Assembly (NCBI GenBank): GCA_902825945.1
Contig: CADECY010000002.1
Coordinates: 62,001-126,000, forward strand
Direction: 5' to 3'
DNA: 64,000 nt
From: an uncultured Acidobacteriota bacterium
Lineage (GTDB): Bacteria; Acidobacteriota; Terriglobia; Bryobacterales; Bryobacteraceae
Positions within the stretch are counted from its first letter, which is position 1, and each line of letters starts with the position of its first letter. A program made the translations under genes and the position numbers. Below are positions 9,511-18,863 of this stretch, one piece after another. The notes under the pieces were generated by a model. That model had not been told where the DNA came from. It saw only the letters and a program-made list of their open reading frames with translations, and ran no database searches.

Positions 9511-10145
9511 TACGCGCTCTCCATTCGATCGGCGCGGCCCGTGATCATCGCGCGGGTACGGGCCAGGAATCCAGCCTGCCAAATCTTGGCGACGTGCACG
9601 AACAGAAACAACACCAGTAACACAGTGGCGAAGAAGTGAATCGTGCGCGCCGATTGTTGCCCGCCCAGAAGCGATGCCGTGAACGGAAATCCGGCCACGA
9701 AACCGGGCGACATGGCGAGCCCGGTCCAGAACATGAGCGGGAAGAGTCCGAAGATGACGATCAGATAGGTGAGCCGCTGCAGTGTATTGTAGGAGCCGGG
9801 TTCGGGCCGGTCCGACGGCACGAGGTTCCTTCTGAAATGACGCGCGGCGAAACCCCAGATCGTGTAAGCGAGGCCCGTGAACGCGAGCAGCCAGCCCGTT
9901 TGAAAGTGAAGCGAACGGCTCCAACCATTCTGGTCTTTCAATACGAAGCCGTAGCCAGTCGGAACCGAGCCGCGCGAGGCCGGGATTGGCAGCGCGAACA
10001 GCGGCGCCATTTCGACGTTGCCCGTCTCACCCCAATAGAATCGCGGGTGCGATATCAGGATCTCGACTCCGCTCACGAGCAGCGCCGCGAAGGCGGCGAG
10101 CGTGATCCAGTGAGTCACGCGAACAGTCCCAGAGTGCCGCGCCAT
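9510..10145 (-). CDS. Cytochrome b561-type membrane partner of the molybdo-oxidoreductase
   Basis: From the ATG at 10145 the protein has 211 residues with four to five membrane spans. Candidate heme-ligating histidines fall in RVTHWITLAAF (first span), SLHFQTGWLL and the last helix (RTIHFFATV, LFVHVAKIW). This is the cytochrome b561/Ni-Fe-hydrogenase b-type fold that anchors molybdoenzymes and links them to quinones. A TTG at 10193 in frame would add 16 residues but would overlap the divergent transporter gene, and neither start has a clear ribosome site. Its stop overlaps the start of the molybdo-subunit (TAATG), supporting a two-subunit complex. Confidence 0.85.
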   Translation of the reverse strand: MARHSGTVRVTHWITLAAFAALLVSGVEILISHPRFYWGETGNVEMAPLFALPIPASRGSVPTGYGFVLKDQNGWSRSLHFQTGWLLAFTGLAYTIWGFAARHFRRNLVPSDRPEPGSYNTLQRLTYLIVIFGLFPLMFWTGLAMSPGFVAGFPFTASLLGGQQSARTIHFFATVLLVLFLFVHVAKIWQAGFLARTRAMITGRADRMESA

Positions 10146-10163
10146 ATGACGGTCAAGGATATC

Positions 10164-11399
10164 ATGCGCGGCACCCGTGGTACCCTGAGCCAATTGCTCA
10201 CGACGAAATCGAGATGGGTGCTGTGCGGTTTCCTGCTCGCGGGAACCTCGATCAACTACCTCGACCGGCAGACACTCAGCCTGATGGCGCCGATGATGCG
10301 CGCCGAACTCGGGCTCGACAACGAGAGACTGGGCATCCTGTTCTCGCTGTTCTACTACGCGTACATGATCGCGCAGTTCGCCATCGGCGGCGTGATCGAT
10401 CGCGCGAATCTGCGGTGGGCGTATGGCGGCGCGGTTCTGTTGTGGTCGGTGGTGGGCATGCTCACTTCAACCGCTACCGGATTCATCGGGCTCGCCATGT
10501 TTCGCGTGATGCTGGGACTCACCGAATCGCCGAACTGGCCCGGAGCTCTGCGAATCGTCGCGCGCGCATTGCCCGAAAAAGAGCGTCCGCTCGGCAACGG
10601 CATCTTCACCAGCGGCCAGAGCATCGGAGCGCTCACGGCGCCGCTCATCATCCTCACGATCGCCAATGCCGCCGGATGGCGGATGGGGTTCGCCGCCGTG
10701 GGAGTGCTCGGCGCGCTCTGGTTCATTGCGTGGATCTGGTATTCGCGGCGCCCTGAATTCGCGCCCATCTGGGCTCCTGGCGGCGCGATGCCCGAAACGC
10801 GCGCGGGCGGATATCGCGAAGTGCTTCGCAGCCCGAAGTTCTGGTGCGTCGTCGCGATCACTTCCACTGTGAATCCGATCCTCTACTTCAACGCGAACTG
10901 GCTGCCGACGTATTTCAACCAGCATCGCGGCATGGCGGCTGGATCATCCGACATGAAGTGGATCCTCACGTTCGTCTTCCTCGGGCTCGACCTCGGCTAT
11001 CTCGCGTTCGGATTCGCATCGATGCGCCTGCCGCGCCGCTTGATCTTCAGCTTCGCCACCGTGCTGGTCGCGCTGGCGGCATTCGTGCCGGCGGTGACGG
11101 ACCGCGCACATTTGACATGGCTGCTCGCGATTTCGAACTTCGGCCTCGGCATGTGGATGTCGCTCTATCTGACGTTCACGCAGGAAGTGTCGAAGACCGC
11201 GGTTTCGACAGCGATGGGGCTCGCAGGCGGAACGGGATCGCTGGCGGGCGCGATCCTCATGTGGATCGTGGGACGCGTCACCGAGCGGACCCATTCGTTC
11301 GACGGTCCGTTCGCTGGCATCGCCGTGGCGATCGCGATCGCGTGGATCGCGGGCATGTTCGCCACCCGCCGCTCGATGACTCAATCGCCCGCAAGTTGA
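10164..11399 (+). CDS. Major facilitator superfamily transporter, hexuronate/sugar-acid type
   Basis: This 411-residue protein has about 12 membrane spans. SINYLDRQTLSLMAP in span 1 is characteristic of the anion:cation symporter branch that includes the hexuronate and glucarate carriers, and the loop after span 2 carries the usual acidic/basic motif region. I chose the ATG at 10164 because AAGGA lies five bases upstream. The ATG at 10146 adds six residues but has no ribosome site and would abut the divergent cytochrome gene directly. The gene converges on the hydroxyacid dehydrogenase and their 3' ends overlap by 19 bases. The likely cargo is a sugar acid or similar organic anion; this is inferred from family only. 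Confidence 0.87.
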   Translation: MRGTRGTLSQLLTTKSRWVLCGFLLAGTSINYLDRQTLSLMAPMMRAELGLDNERLGILFSLFYYAYMIAQFAIGGVIDRANLRWAYGGAVLLWSVVGMLTSTATGFIGLAMFRVMLGLTESPNWPGALRIVARALPEKERPLGNGIFTSGQSIGALTAPLIILTIANAAGWRMGFAAVGVLGALWFIAWIWYSRRPEFAPIWAPGGAMPETRAGGYREVLRSPKFWCVVAITSTVNPILYFNANWLPTYFNQHRGMAAGSSDMKWILTFVFLGLDLGYLAFGFASMRLPRRLIFSFATVLVALAAFVPAVTDRAHLTWLLAISNFGLGMWMSLYLTFTQEVSKTAVSTAMGLAGGTGSLAGAILMWIVGRVTERTHSFDGPFAGIAVAIAIAWIAGMFATRRSMTQSPAS

Positions 11400-12397
11400 G
11401 CTTCGGTCAATCGATTCAACAAGGGCTCGCCGCGCAGGAACCGATCGAGGTTGCGGGCGAAGATGTCCCACACACGGTCCTGATACCGCGGGCTCAGGCT
11501 CGAACCCGAGATGTGTGGCGTGAGGATCACGTTCGGCTTGCGCCACAGCGGGTGCTCGGGCGGCAACGGATAGACGTAGTGAGTATCGAGCGCGGCGCCC
11601 GCGATCCAGCCCTCATCGAGGGCGCGCAGCAGCGCTGTCTGTTCGATGATCGGTCCGCGAGCCGGATTCAACACATAGGCCGAGCGCGGCAGGGCCCGTA
11701 GTTCGCGCTCGCCCACGAGTCCTTCGCTTTGTTTGGTAAGCGGCATGGCGATGACGAGAAAGTCGAGTCCGCCGAGGAACTCGATCTCTTCGCCGGATCG
11801 GAACACACGATCGGGCAAGACACCGTGCGGATCACCCGTACCTTCCACGCAATAGACATCGAGGCGCGGCTGCACTCCGGTGCGGGCGAGCACGTGCACG
11901 CGCATGCCGAGCGCCTTCGCCAGGCGCGCCGTTTCGCGGCCGATTCCGCCGTAGCCCCAGAGTCCCACCGTGAGCCCGCGGATCTCGCGCTGAAACACGG
12001 CGCCCCGATCCCAGACCGCCGCGTCCTGATTCCGGATCAGTTGGCGCAGATCGCGGGCGAGATTCACCATCATCGCCATGTTCCATTCGGCGATCGGGAT
12101 ATCGAAGCAGCCGCGCCCGTTCGATGCGGCGATTCCCTTCTCCGCGAGTCCGAGTCCGAAGAGTTGCGAGTATCCGGTGGAGCCGATCTGAATCCAGCGG
12201 ACCCGTTTCATCTCTTCGAAGTTCGCGGGCGGGAACGTGCAGAACAGGGCGTCCGCATCCGCGAGCCATTCGACGGGGAGTTCGCGGGCCCGCTCCTCGG
12301 GTTGGGGGATCAGGTGGAGTGCCACCTCCGGATGAGCCGCGCGAATCCGCGCGATCGTTTCGGCGTGCGCCGCGACGTCCACCAGCACCCTACGCAT
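11381..12397 (-). CDS. D-isomer-specific 2-hydroxyacid dehydrogenase
   Basis: This 338-residue protein is of the usual length for the family, which reduces 2-keto acids or oxidises D-2-hydroxyacids with NAD(P). The Rossmann motif is GLWGYGGIGRETA. The catalytic triad residues are Arg in NPARGPIIE, Glu in LPPEHPLW and His in LTPHISGSS. The start ATG at 12397 overlaps the 3' end of the Wzt-like gene by eight bases, so the two are translationally coupled. The N-terminal substrate domain (WIQIGSTGYSQL) is closer to GhrA-like and phosphoglycerate-dehydrogenase-like members than to lactate dehydrogenase. Its link to the coupled Wzt-like protein is not obvious. Confidence 0.9.
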   Translation of the reverse strand: MRRVLVDVAAHAETIARIRAAHPEVALHLIPQPEERARELPVEWLADADALFCTFPPANFEEMKRVRWIQIGSTGYSQLFGLGLAEKGIAASNGRGCFDIPIAEWNMAMMVNLARDLRQLIRNQDAAVWDRGAVFQREIRGLTVGLWGYGGIGRETARLAKALGMRVHVLARTGVQPRLDVYCVEGTGDPHGVLPDRVFRSGEEIEFLGGLDFLVIAMPLTKQSEGLVGERELRALPRSAYVLNPARGPIIEQTALLRALDEGWIAGAALDTHYVYPLPPEHPLWRKPNVILTPHISGSSLSPRYQDRVWDIFARNLDRFLRGEPLLNRLTEAQLAGD

Positions 12398-13325
12398 GCC
12401 GGAACGAAACCTCGGCGCGGAGGTTGGCGACGCCGGCCACGTATCGCGAATCGGCCACACTGAACGCGACCGCATCCTCGAGCCAATCGTGCCAGACACC
12501 ATCCGGATCATGCGACGCGGCGGTGAGTGTGTACTCTTGGGCGCAGAGTCCACAATAGAAGGCGAAGCGGACCACGAGCGTCTGTCCGGCGGCGACGGGC
12601 CCGAGCTTCAGGCGCTCGAGTTCGGTATTTGTTCCGTAGACCTCGAAGCCGATGCGAGTCCGGATCATGATGCCGACGACTGGATCTTCCACCGCCTGCT
12701 CGAATCGCACCGTGACTTCAACCGCGACCGGTTCGCCGCTGCGCCACACGACCGATCGCCGGCCGGCGGCATCGACGGTCGCTATGTTGACTACCGTCGC
12801 GCGTCCGTCACCACGGCGCATCGAAGGCGTCAGCGGCTGCGCGACGCCGCGCGACCATTCCGCGAGCCGGCCGGCGGCGTGGTGGAGGTAGGCATCGAGA
12901 ACCTCGCGCGGGTCGCCCTTCGCCGCGAGTTCTCCTTCGTGGATCCACCACACCTCGTCACAGAGCGCGCGCAGCAGGTCCGGATCGTGACTGAGCAGCA
13001 GCACTGAGGTTCCCCCGCGGCGAAGGCGTTCGAGGCCGATGCGGGCACGGGCGCGGACGAGTTCGTCGCGAGTCGCGAATGCGTGATCGAGCACGAGGGT
13101 CGAAACAGGTGCCAGGTTGAGGGGATCGCCGGCCGCGATGAGCCGCCTTGGCGCGCTGGCGATCACTTCACCGGAAGAGGGCTGGGCCACGCCCGCCGCG
13201 AACCGGAGCAACTCGACGAAAGCGGGCGAGTCTTCGCCCAACACACCGGCGATCGCTCCATCAGGCACGCTGCCGGTGAACGGGCGTAGGGCCGCACCGG
13301 CCGCATCGCGGAACTGAATGGACAT
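12390..13325 (-). CDS. Wzt-like protein: degenerate ABC ATPase domain plus intact C-terminal sugar-binding domain
   Basis: This 311-residue protein aligns by eye with polysaccharide-export ABC ATPases of the Wzt type, but the ATPase half is decayed. Where a P-loop (GxxGxGKST) belongs it has GVLGEDSPAFVELL, lacking the Lys-Ser/Thr. The LSGGQ signature segment is deleted. The Walker B region reads TLVLDHAFA, with His in place of the catalytic Glu. The H-loop region survives (SVLLLSHDPDLLRALCDEV), as does the following KGDPREVLDAY. Residues about 165-311 form a well-kept Wzt-C carbohydrate-binding beta-sandwich (RSGEPVAVEVTVRFE, GIMIRTRIGFEVYGTNTE). No Wzm permease is visible nearby. It is probably non-hydrolytic, perhaps a glycan-binding or regulatory protein. 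The ATG at 13325 follows an in-frame TTG. Confidence 0.8.
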   Translation of the reverse strand: MSIQFRDAAGAALRPFTGSVPDGAIAGVLGEDSPAFVELLRFAAGVAQPSSGEVIASAPRRLIAAGDPLNLAPVSTLVLDHAFATRDELVRARARIGLERLRRGGTSVLLLSHDPDLLRALCDEVWWIHEGELAAKGDPREVLDAYLHHAAGRLAEWSRGVAQPLTPSMRRGDGRATVVNIATVDAAGRRSVVWRSGEPVAVEVTVRFEQAVEDPVVGIMIRTRIGFEVYGTNTELERLKLGPVAAGQTLVVRFAFYCGLCAQEYTLTAASHDPDGVWHDWLEDAVAFSVADSRYVAGVANLRAEVSFRHA

Positions 13326-13346
13326 CAACGCTAGAATAGCCTTTTC

Positions 13347-14714
13347 ATGGCACTCCCCCGAAACACGATCGCCCTGCTCGTTCTCATCATCTGCTCATGC
13401 TCGAACAAGCCCGCGGATCAAGTGCAGGCGATGCTCGACAAGGGCACCGGGCTGGTCAAGCTGCCGGCGGGCACGATCGAACTCCTCACCGAGTTGCGTC
13501 TGCCGCCCAACGCGCACGATCTCGAAATCGTGGGCGAGCCGACAACCGTGATTCGGGCGGGGCGCGAGTTCCAGGGCCGCGCGCTGATTTCGATCGCCGA
13601 CGCCAAGAACATCAAGATTCGCGGCGTGCAGTTCGACGGTAACCGCGGCGAACTCGACCGGCGTATCGATCCGCCGCCCGGGGGCACCGCCTTCGCGCAG
13701 CACTTTACGTCGAACGGAGTCCTGATCGCGAACTCGTCAAACATCCACATCTCCGATCTGCACTTTCACGACATGTTGGCTTTCGCGATCATCGGCACCA
13801 GCGTGAAGAGGATCAAGATCGAAAAGGTGCGCGTCGTGGAATCGGGCTCGCGGAACGCCAGCGGCAAGAATAATACCTCGGGCGGGATCCTGCTCGAGGA
13901 AGGCACCGACGATTTCGAAGTGATCGATTGCGAACTCCGCAAGATCTCGGGCAACGGAATCTGGACGCATTCCTATCCCGGTTCGCCGCGCAACTATCGC
14001 GGCCTGATCGCACGGAACTCCATCGAGACCGTGTCGCGGTTCGCGATCCAGGTCGGACACGCCAACAAGGTTCGCGTGGAGGACAATCGCGGAAAGTACA
14101 TCGGCTACCCGGCTTCCGAAGTCGAGCGCAAGGGTACCGAGAGCCCCGCGGCGATCGCGATCTCGGGCAAAGTGGATGAAGGCACTCTGACAAGGAACCG
14201 CTTCGAGGACGTCAACGGGCGCTGCTTCGACCTCGACGGCTTTCACGACGGCGAGGTGTCGAAGAATGTCTGCATCAATCGCGGCAAGGCCGAGGACTAT
14301 GAACACGGCAATTTCGCGCTCATGTTGAACAACAGTTATCCGGAGATGGAATCGCAGTTGGTGACGATCCGCGACAATGTCTTCGACGGCACCAAGCTGA
14401 CCGGCATGTTCATCATCGGCAAGAGCCACGAGATCACCGGCAACAAACTCCTCAACATCAATAAGGCAGGCTGCAATGAGGGGGGAGAGAAGTTCCGCTG
14501 CCCGCAGGTCATTGGCGAACCGAACTTCTTCCAAAGCGGGATTTTTCTGGCGGCCCGCGCCGACCGGGCCGCGCCTTCCGAGGATGTGCTCATCGAGGGC
14601 AACGAGATTCGCGGACACAAGATGGCCACGCGCTGCATCATGACCTCGACGATCGTGGTCGCCGGCAAGCAGCGAATCGGCACGAACATCTGCGCCGACC
14701 AGGACGTCCAGTGA
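13347..14714 (+). CDS. Right-handed beta-helix (pectate-lyase-like) lipoprotein
   Basis: This 455-residue protein begins with a lipoprotein-type signal (LLVLIICSCSNK), giving a candidate lipidated Cys near residue 17. The rest is a series of short parallel-beta rungs of about 22 residues (NSSNIHISDLHFHD, VKRIKIEKVRVVESG, DFEVIDCELRKISGNG, KVRVEDNRGKYIG), the NosD/pectate-lyase fold that binds or cleaves polysaccharide. A conserved catalytic triad could not be identified, so binding rather than lysis is equally possible. The stop overlaps the GTG of the methyltransferase (GTGA), indicating coupled translation. It is divergent from the Wzt-like gene with a gap of only about 20 bases, suggesting a common glycan-related theme. 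Confidence 0.85.
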   Translation: MALPRNTIALLVLIICSCSNKPADQVQAMLDKGTGLVKLPAGTIELLTELRLPPNAHDLEIVGEPTTVIRAGREFQGRALISIADAKNIKIRGVQFDGNRGELDRRIDPPPGGTAFAQHFTSNGVLIANSSNIHISDLHFHDMLAFAIIGTSVKRIKIEKVRVVESGSRNASGKNNTSGGILLEEGTDDFEVIDCELRKISGNGIWTHSYPGSPRNYRGLIARNSIETVSRFAIQVGHANKVRVEDNRGKYIGYPASEVERKGTESPAAIAISGKVDEGTLTRNRFEDVNGRCFDLDGFHDGEVSKNVCINRGKAEDYEHGNFALMLNNSYPEMESQLVTIRDNVFDGTKLTGMFIIGKSHEITGNKLLNINKAGCNEGGEKFRCPQVIGEPNFFQSGIFLAARADRAAPSEDVLIEGNEIRGHKMATRCIMTSTIVVAGKQRIGTNICADQDVQ

Positions 14715-15994
14715 GCGACACACTCGAGCGGATGCGCGAGGATTGGAACCTCCGTGCCCGTCTCGACGCTCACTTCTTCGTCGCGTTCGGGCGGAGAAAT
14801 CAGACGGACGAGGAGTTTTTCGCGACGGCCGGCGAGCAGGTCCGCGCGCTCGAGACCGAGTTGAAACGGCTTCCTCCCGCGCCCCCGCGGTCGAGGCGTG
14901 CGCTCGAGATCGGGTGCGGACCGGGCAGGCTCATGCGCCCGATGAGCCGGCACTTCGGCGAGATCCATGGCGTCGACATCTCGGACGAAATGATCGGGAT
15001 CGCGCGCCGGAATCTGGCGGGCATCCCGCACGCGCACCCGCATCATGCGCCGAATTCCGATCTCGCCGCGTTCGCCGATTCGTCGTTCGATTTCATCTAC
15101 TCGTACGCGGTCTTCCAGCACATTCCGAGCCGCGATGTCGTGTTCGGATATCTACGCGAGGCCGCGCGGGTGTTGAAGCCCGCCGGCATCCTGCGCTGTC
15201 AGATCAATGGACTTCCGAAGACGGCCAAGCAATACGACACCTGGAGCGGCGTTCGCGTGGAACCCGGGGAGATTCGCGAGTTCGCGGGTCCGAATGGGAT
15301 GGCGCTGCTCGCGCTCGAAGGGCTCGGCACGCAGTACATGTGGGCGACGCTCCGCAAGGGCGCGTGTTGGTTCACCGGCGCCGAGCTCGAACCGCGAATC
15401 CGGCGCATCACCAACGCGCAGAACTCTGAACCGGCGGTGCCGATCCGCGGACCGTACGCATCGATTGCGCTCTGGGTCCAAGGGCTGCCGCCCGATGCCG
15501 ATCTCGAGTCGCTGGGCGTCCGCGTGGGTGGCCGCGCGGCGACCACCTGCTATCTCGGCAATCCGGAACCCGATGGAATGCGCCAGTTGAACGCGTACCT
15601 GCCAGAGGGCCTTTCCACGGGACTCGCGCCGGTGGAGATCCTCTCTCACGGCGAATCGCTGTGTCCGCCCGCGATCGTTCGTTTGATGCAGCCGGGACCG
15701 CTCGTACCGCGGCTGATTTCGCTCAGCGATGGCGTGGATCTGATGTCGGGAATGCGGATCGTCACCGGGACGTTGAAGGCAACGTTCGAAGAGGTGCGCG
15801 ATCCAGAACGGCTCCGCGTCACGATCGGCGGGGTGCCCGCGCGGGAACTCGATCTGTTCTGCACCGATCCTCGATTGCCGCGGTACGAGTTGAACTTCCA
15901 GCTACCAGACGGGATTCCAAACGGATCGGCGGAGGTCCTGCTGGAGCATGGGCCACGAGTGCTCGCTCGTGTCAGCGTGGAAGTCGCGAGGTGA
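14711..15994 (+). CDS. SAM-dependent methyltransferase with a C-terminal beta-domain
   Basis: This 427-residue protein starts at a GTG whose last two bases begin the upstream stop (GTGA). Residues about 45-190 form a class I methyltransferase: motif I is ALEIGCGPGRLM, the acidic residue after beta-2 is in IHGVDISDEM, and motif post-II is FDFIYSYAVFQHI. Residues about 240-427 are an extra region, beta-rich, with what looks like an Ig/IPT-like module near the end (GTLKATFEEVRDPERLRVTI). The central phrase VGGRAATTCYLGNP resembles nothing I can name. It is coupled to the beta-helix lipoprotein, so the acceptor may be a glycan or its lipid carrier; that is inference. The mix of a methyltransferase with an export-type beta-domain is unusual. 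Confidence 0.85.
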   Translation: MSDTLERMREDWNLRARLDAHFFVAFGRRNQTDEEFFATAGEQVRALETELKRLPPAPPRSRRALEIGCGPGRLMRPMSRHFGEIHGVDISDEMIGIARRNLAGIPHAHPHHAPNSDLAAFADSSFDFIYSYAVFQHIPSRDVVFGYLREAARVLKPAGILRCQINGLPKTAKQYDTWSGVRVEPGEIREFAGPNGMALLALEGLGTQYMWATLRKGACWFTGAELEPRIRRITNAQNSEPAVPIRGPYASIALWVQGLPPDADLESLGVRVGGRAATTCYLGNPEPDGMRQLNAYLPEGLSTGLAPVEILSHGESLCPPAIVRLMQPGPLVPRLISLSDGVDLMSGMRIVTGTLKATFEEVRDPERLRVTIGGVPARELDLFCTDPRLPRYELNFQLPDGIPNGSAEVLLEHGPRVLARVSVEVAR

Positions 15995-15997
15995 CAG

Positions 15998-16397
15998 ATG
16001 TCGAAGTGTGCATTGGCTCTTTGTCTTGCAACGCCGATGGTGTTCGGGCAACTCCCCCGCACCGCGCGTTCGATCGGAACTGATGGCGGCCGACCCTCAG
16101 TTTGCCAAAAGCGCGCAGGCAGTTGAATCGCCGACGGCCTCGGGGCCCAAGAAAGACAAACCGAAACTCTCCGAGGATGAGCGCTGCCGTCGAATCGCGA
16201 CGGCAAGCCTGATCGGCGGGGGTGCCGTTGCGAGCGCGGGAATCTACCTGCTCGCAACGTCAAAACGCACGGTGAGCCCCGGACCTCCGCCCATCCAGGA
16301 GCGAAGCGCCGGGAGGATCACTGGCGGAGTTCTCACGATCGTGCCCGGCTCCGTGCTCGCGATTCTGCTGCCCATCATGAAGGCGGGTTGCGGCTGA
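15998..16397 (+). pseudogene. Small exported or membrane protein, apparently frameshifted
   Basis: A signal-peptide-like start (MSKCALALCLATPMVFGQ, ATG at 15998) stops at a TGA near 16120. The neighbouring frame (+1) is open from before this point to 16397 and encodes a charged linker, one membrane span (ATASLIGGGAVASAGIYLLA), a short loop and a second span (GGVLTIVPGSVLAILLPIM). A single indel, perhaps in the C5 run at 16054-16058, would join the two halves into a normal small exported protein of about 130 residues. Alternatively, translation starts at the ATG at 16083 and yields a 104-residue two-span protein. No family recognised. Confidence 0.45.
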
Positions 16398-16440
16398 GCC
16401 CACAACAGCCCATGGATTTTCGGGAATTGTCCTAGGGCTG

Positions 16441-18654
16441 TCAGTCGACCGGCGACTCGGCAATCAGCTTGCGATAGGCCGCGCGGGCTGCGTCGTAGGT
16501 GCGTTCGAAATCGCCTCGCTCGGGCAGCCGGATTCGATTCAACTTCTGGCGATAGCAGACGTCCACCGCGTTCAAACACCACTCGGCGCTCTTGCGCGAG
16601 GTGCGAACAGGCTGATCGCCCACCATCACCCAGACCGGGTTCGTGTGCGACGAAGGCAGGATGCGCAGCGCGACCCAGCTCGAGCGCGAGATCTTCGTGG
16701 TGAACTGGACATCGCGCATCGAGCCGTCGGCATCGATTTCGCGCCGCTCGACGGGCTGTCCGTTGACAAGCAGTTCGAGCGGCACCTTGCGCGAGTTTCC
16801 GATGCGCGAACGCTCGAGATCCCAGAAGGGCTTCTGATCGGGACGGCGCTGGCGGATCTCCTCGTTCGGTTTCTCGTCGAGCAGGGCCGCGACCTTTGCC
16901 GTGACGGTGACGCTGCCCGCCGCCGGGAGCTTGACATCGGAGCCTGCGCCCATCTCGATTCCGTTCACACGCATGTCGATCAGGTGGCTCTTGCCGTCCG
17001 AAACGTAGTTGCGGCCCTCGCGAATTCCGCGGGCCCAGTCTTCGTAGTCGAGCTTCGGCTGGCGGACATAGCTCCGGCCCAGTCCGACGCGCTCACCGTA
17101 GATGCACGGAAAATCCGTCTCGCCGCTGATCTTGGCGCGATAGCCGACGTTCAGCGAGTGGTACCAGATGTTGAGCTCCCACGGGAACGGCGTGTCGACG
17201 GTCGAGATGAAGTCGATCAAGCCTTGCGTCACACTGACGATGTACTCGTTCGCGCCGATTCCATCGAAGGGTGGCATCTCGTAGCTGAGCACCTTCTGAT
17301 CCTTCAACTGCAAACCCCAGCCCGAGTGCGCGTAGCCGGTGATTGCGTTTTGCGCCTTTGCCCAGCGCAGGATCGGCACTCCCCAACTCGGCCAATCCTC
17401 GATCCGTTGCGTGCCCGGATAATCCTGCTCCCGGAGCCCGAGCAGGCAGATGTGTCCGGTATGAGACGACGGATGTCCGGAGATCTCGACGTCATAGCGA
17501 ATCCGGTGGTCCTTCGTGGAAAGCGCGTGCTCCTTGCCCTCGAAGAACGTCTTCTGGAAGTACCAACCCGGACCCCACGTGAGCACCGATCCGATCTTCA
17601 GATCCTCGCCGAGCACGTGCTTCATCATGTCCTGCGGATAGACGCCTTCCGTCGGGCGCTCGTAGTGCGCGCAGCCGGCCGCGTGGATGTGATGATCACC
17701 CGAATACCAGCCGAGTTTCGCGGGATCGATCCAGCGTTCGAGCCGGAACGTCATCGACTGCGGACTGGTGTCGGCGACTTTCAGGTTCTGGGTGCGCTTG
17801 CGGTATTCGGGTCCGCGCGAGTATTCGACCGTGTAGTTGCCCGGCGGCAGCGCGACGCTCTCGCCGTCGGCGCGATAGACCTGGGGATGGAAGAAGAAGT
17901 CCGGCGCGAGACGCTTGGCTTGCGACGGGTAGACGCGATTCTTGTCGTCGCGAATCAGGAAGCCGCCGGTGGTGGGCTTATCGTCGAAGTCGAGCACACG
18001 GAAGGTGACCTTGGCCGCCGGACGCGCGGTGAACAGGATGTCCACCTCATTGCGGAAGCCGAGATCCTGCGAACCCTGGCCGACATCGAACATCAGCTTG
18101 CCCTCCCGCTTTCCCGCGTCTTTCGAGTGAATCGAGAGGATCCGGTACTCGAGATCGAGGCCGGAGAGATGCACGCGCATCGGCTGCTTGTTGAACATTT
18201 GCATATCGAGCCACTTGCGATTGACCGCGCCCGCGGGCGAGTTCGCGAGTTGGCCCATGTTCGGCGAATCCACGGCGAGCACCGCCGTGACGCCGGCTTC
18301 GTTGTGCACCTTCACGAGGAACGAACGCCAACCTTGCTCCATCAGTTCGGCTTTCGCCTGGCCTTGCTGCACCTTCACGCGGCTCTCGGGATTGATGTTG
18401 ACGCCCACGAGGGCATACTTGTCGAGGATCGCCTGCATGCGCTGGATCTCGGGGGCACCACCGTTGGGCGATTCCAGGAGACGTTTCATTTCGCCGGCGT
18501 CGGCGGCGGGCATGGGCTCGCCCAGAAGATCGAGTGACTGGAGCACACGTGTGATCTGGGCGGCGAAAGGCTGGAACTCGACCTTGGTGACCATCGGGAG
18601 CTCTTCGGCACGAAGCACGAGAGCGGAGATCGCAAGCAGGGTTGCGGTGCGCAT
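16441..18654 (-). CDS. Exported CehA/McbA-family metallohydrolase (PHP-like)
   Basis: The ATG at 18654 gives 737 residues with a signal peptide (MRTATLLAISALVLRAEE). The first 300 residues are a divergent beta-rich region ending in a carboxypeptidase-regulatory-like segment (LPPGNYTVEYSRGPEYR). The PHP-type catalytic domain follows, with metal-ligand motifs GDHHIHAAGCAHYERP and SGHPSSHTGHICLLG and a further AYAHSGWG. The family includes enzymes acting on carbaryl and cyclic phosphates, but most members are uncharacterised. The C-terminal part (after about residue 560) has an IRVNGIEMGAG-like beta segment. It stands alone between convergent and divergent neighbours, and the substrate is unknown. 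Confidence 0.82.
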   Translation of the reverse strand: MRTATLLAISALVLRAEELPMVTKVEFQPFAAQITRVLQSLDLLGEPMPAADAGEMKRLLESPNGGAPEIQRMQAILDKYALVGVNINPESRVKVQQGQAKAELMEQGWRSFLVKVHNEAGVTAVLAVDSPNMGQLANSPAGAVNRKWLDMQMFNKQPMRVHLSGLDLEYRILSIHSKDAGKREGKLMFDVGQGSQDLGFRNEVDILFTARPAAKVTFRVLDFDDKPTTGGFLIRDDKNRVYPSQAKRLAPDFFFHPQVYRADGESVALPPGNYTVEYSRGPEYRKRTQNLKVADTSPQSMTFRLERWIDPAKLGWYSGDHHIHAAGCAHYERPTEGVYPQDMMKHVLGEDLKIGSVLTWGPGWYFQKTFFEGKEHALSTKDHRIRYDVEISGHPSSHTGHICLLGLREQDYPGTQRIEDWPSWGVPILRWAKAQNAITGYAHSGWGLQLKDQKVLSYEMPPFDGIGANEYIVSVTQGLIDFISTVDTPFPWELNIWYHSLNVGYRAKISGETDFPCIYGERVGLGRSYVRQPKLDYEDWARGIREGRNYVSDGKSHLIDMRVNGIEMGAGSDVKLPAAGSVTVTAKVAALLDEKPNEEIRQRRPDQKPFWDLERSRIGNSRKVPLELLVNGQPVERREIDADGSMRDVQFTTKISRSSWVALRILPSSHTNPVWVMVGDQPVRTSRKSAEWCLNAVDVCYRQKLNRIRLPERGDFERTYDAARAAYRKLIAESPVD

Positions 18655-18863
18655 GGGTATCGTTTTATCACAGTGGCGCGGTGCGGGCACAGAGGCTCAG
18701 GCCGATTGCCAGCGGACAATGTCATCATTTGGACCCTCGGGATAGAGTCCCGGCCTCTTCCCATGAGTCCCATGAGATCCTCGAGCCAGAGGCCGGCTTC
18801 CAAGGCTCAGTCGCCGCCGCGCTGTTTTCCATCGGAACTCGGATTGGTGCATCATAAGAACGT

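Noticed and set aside
16645..18537. Long open frame (630 codons) on the + strand opposite the metallohydrolase
   Set aside because: Its composition is the mirror of the real gene in G+C-rich DNA. It has no start signal or recognisable domain, whereas the minus-strand frame has a signal peptide and PHP motifs.
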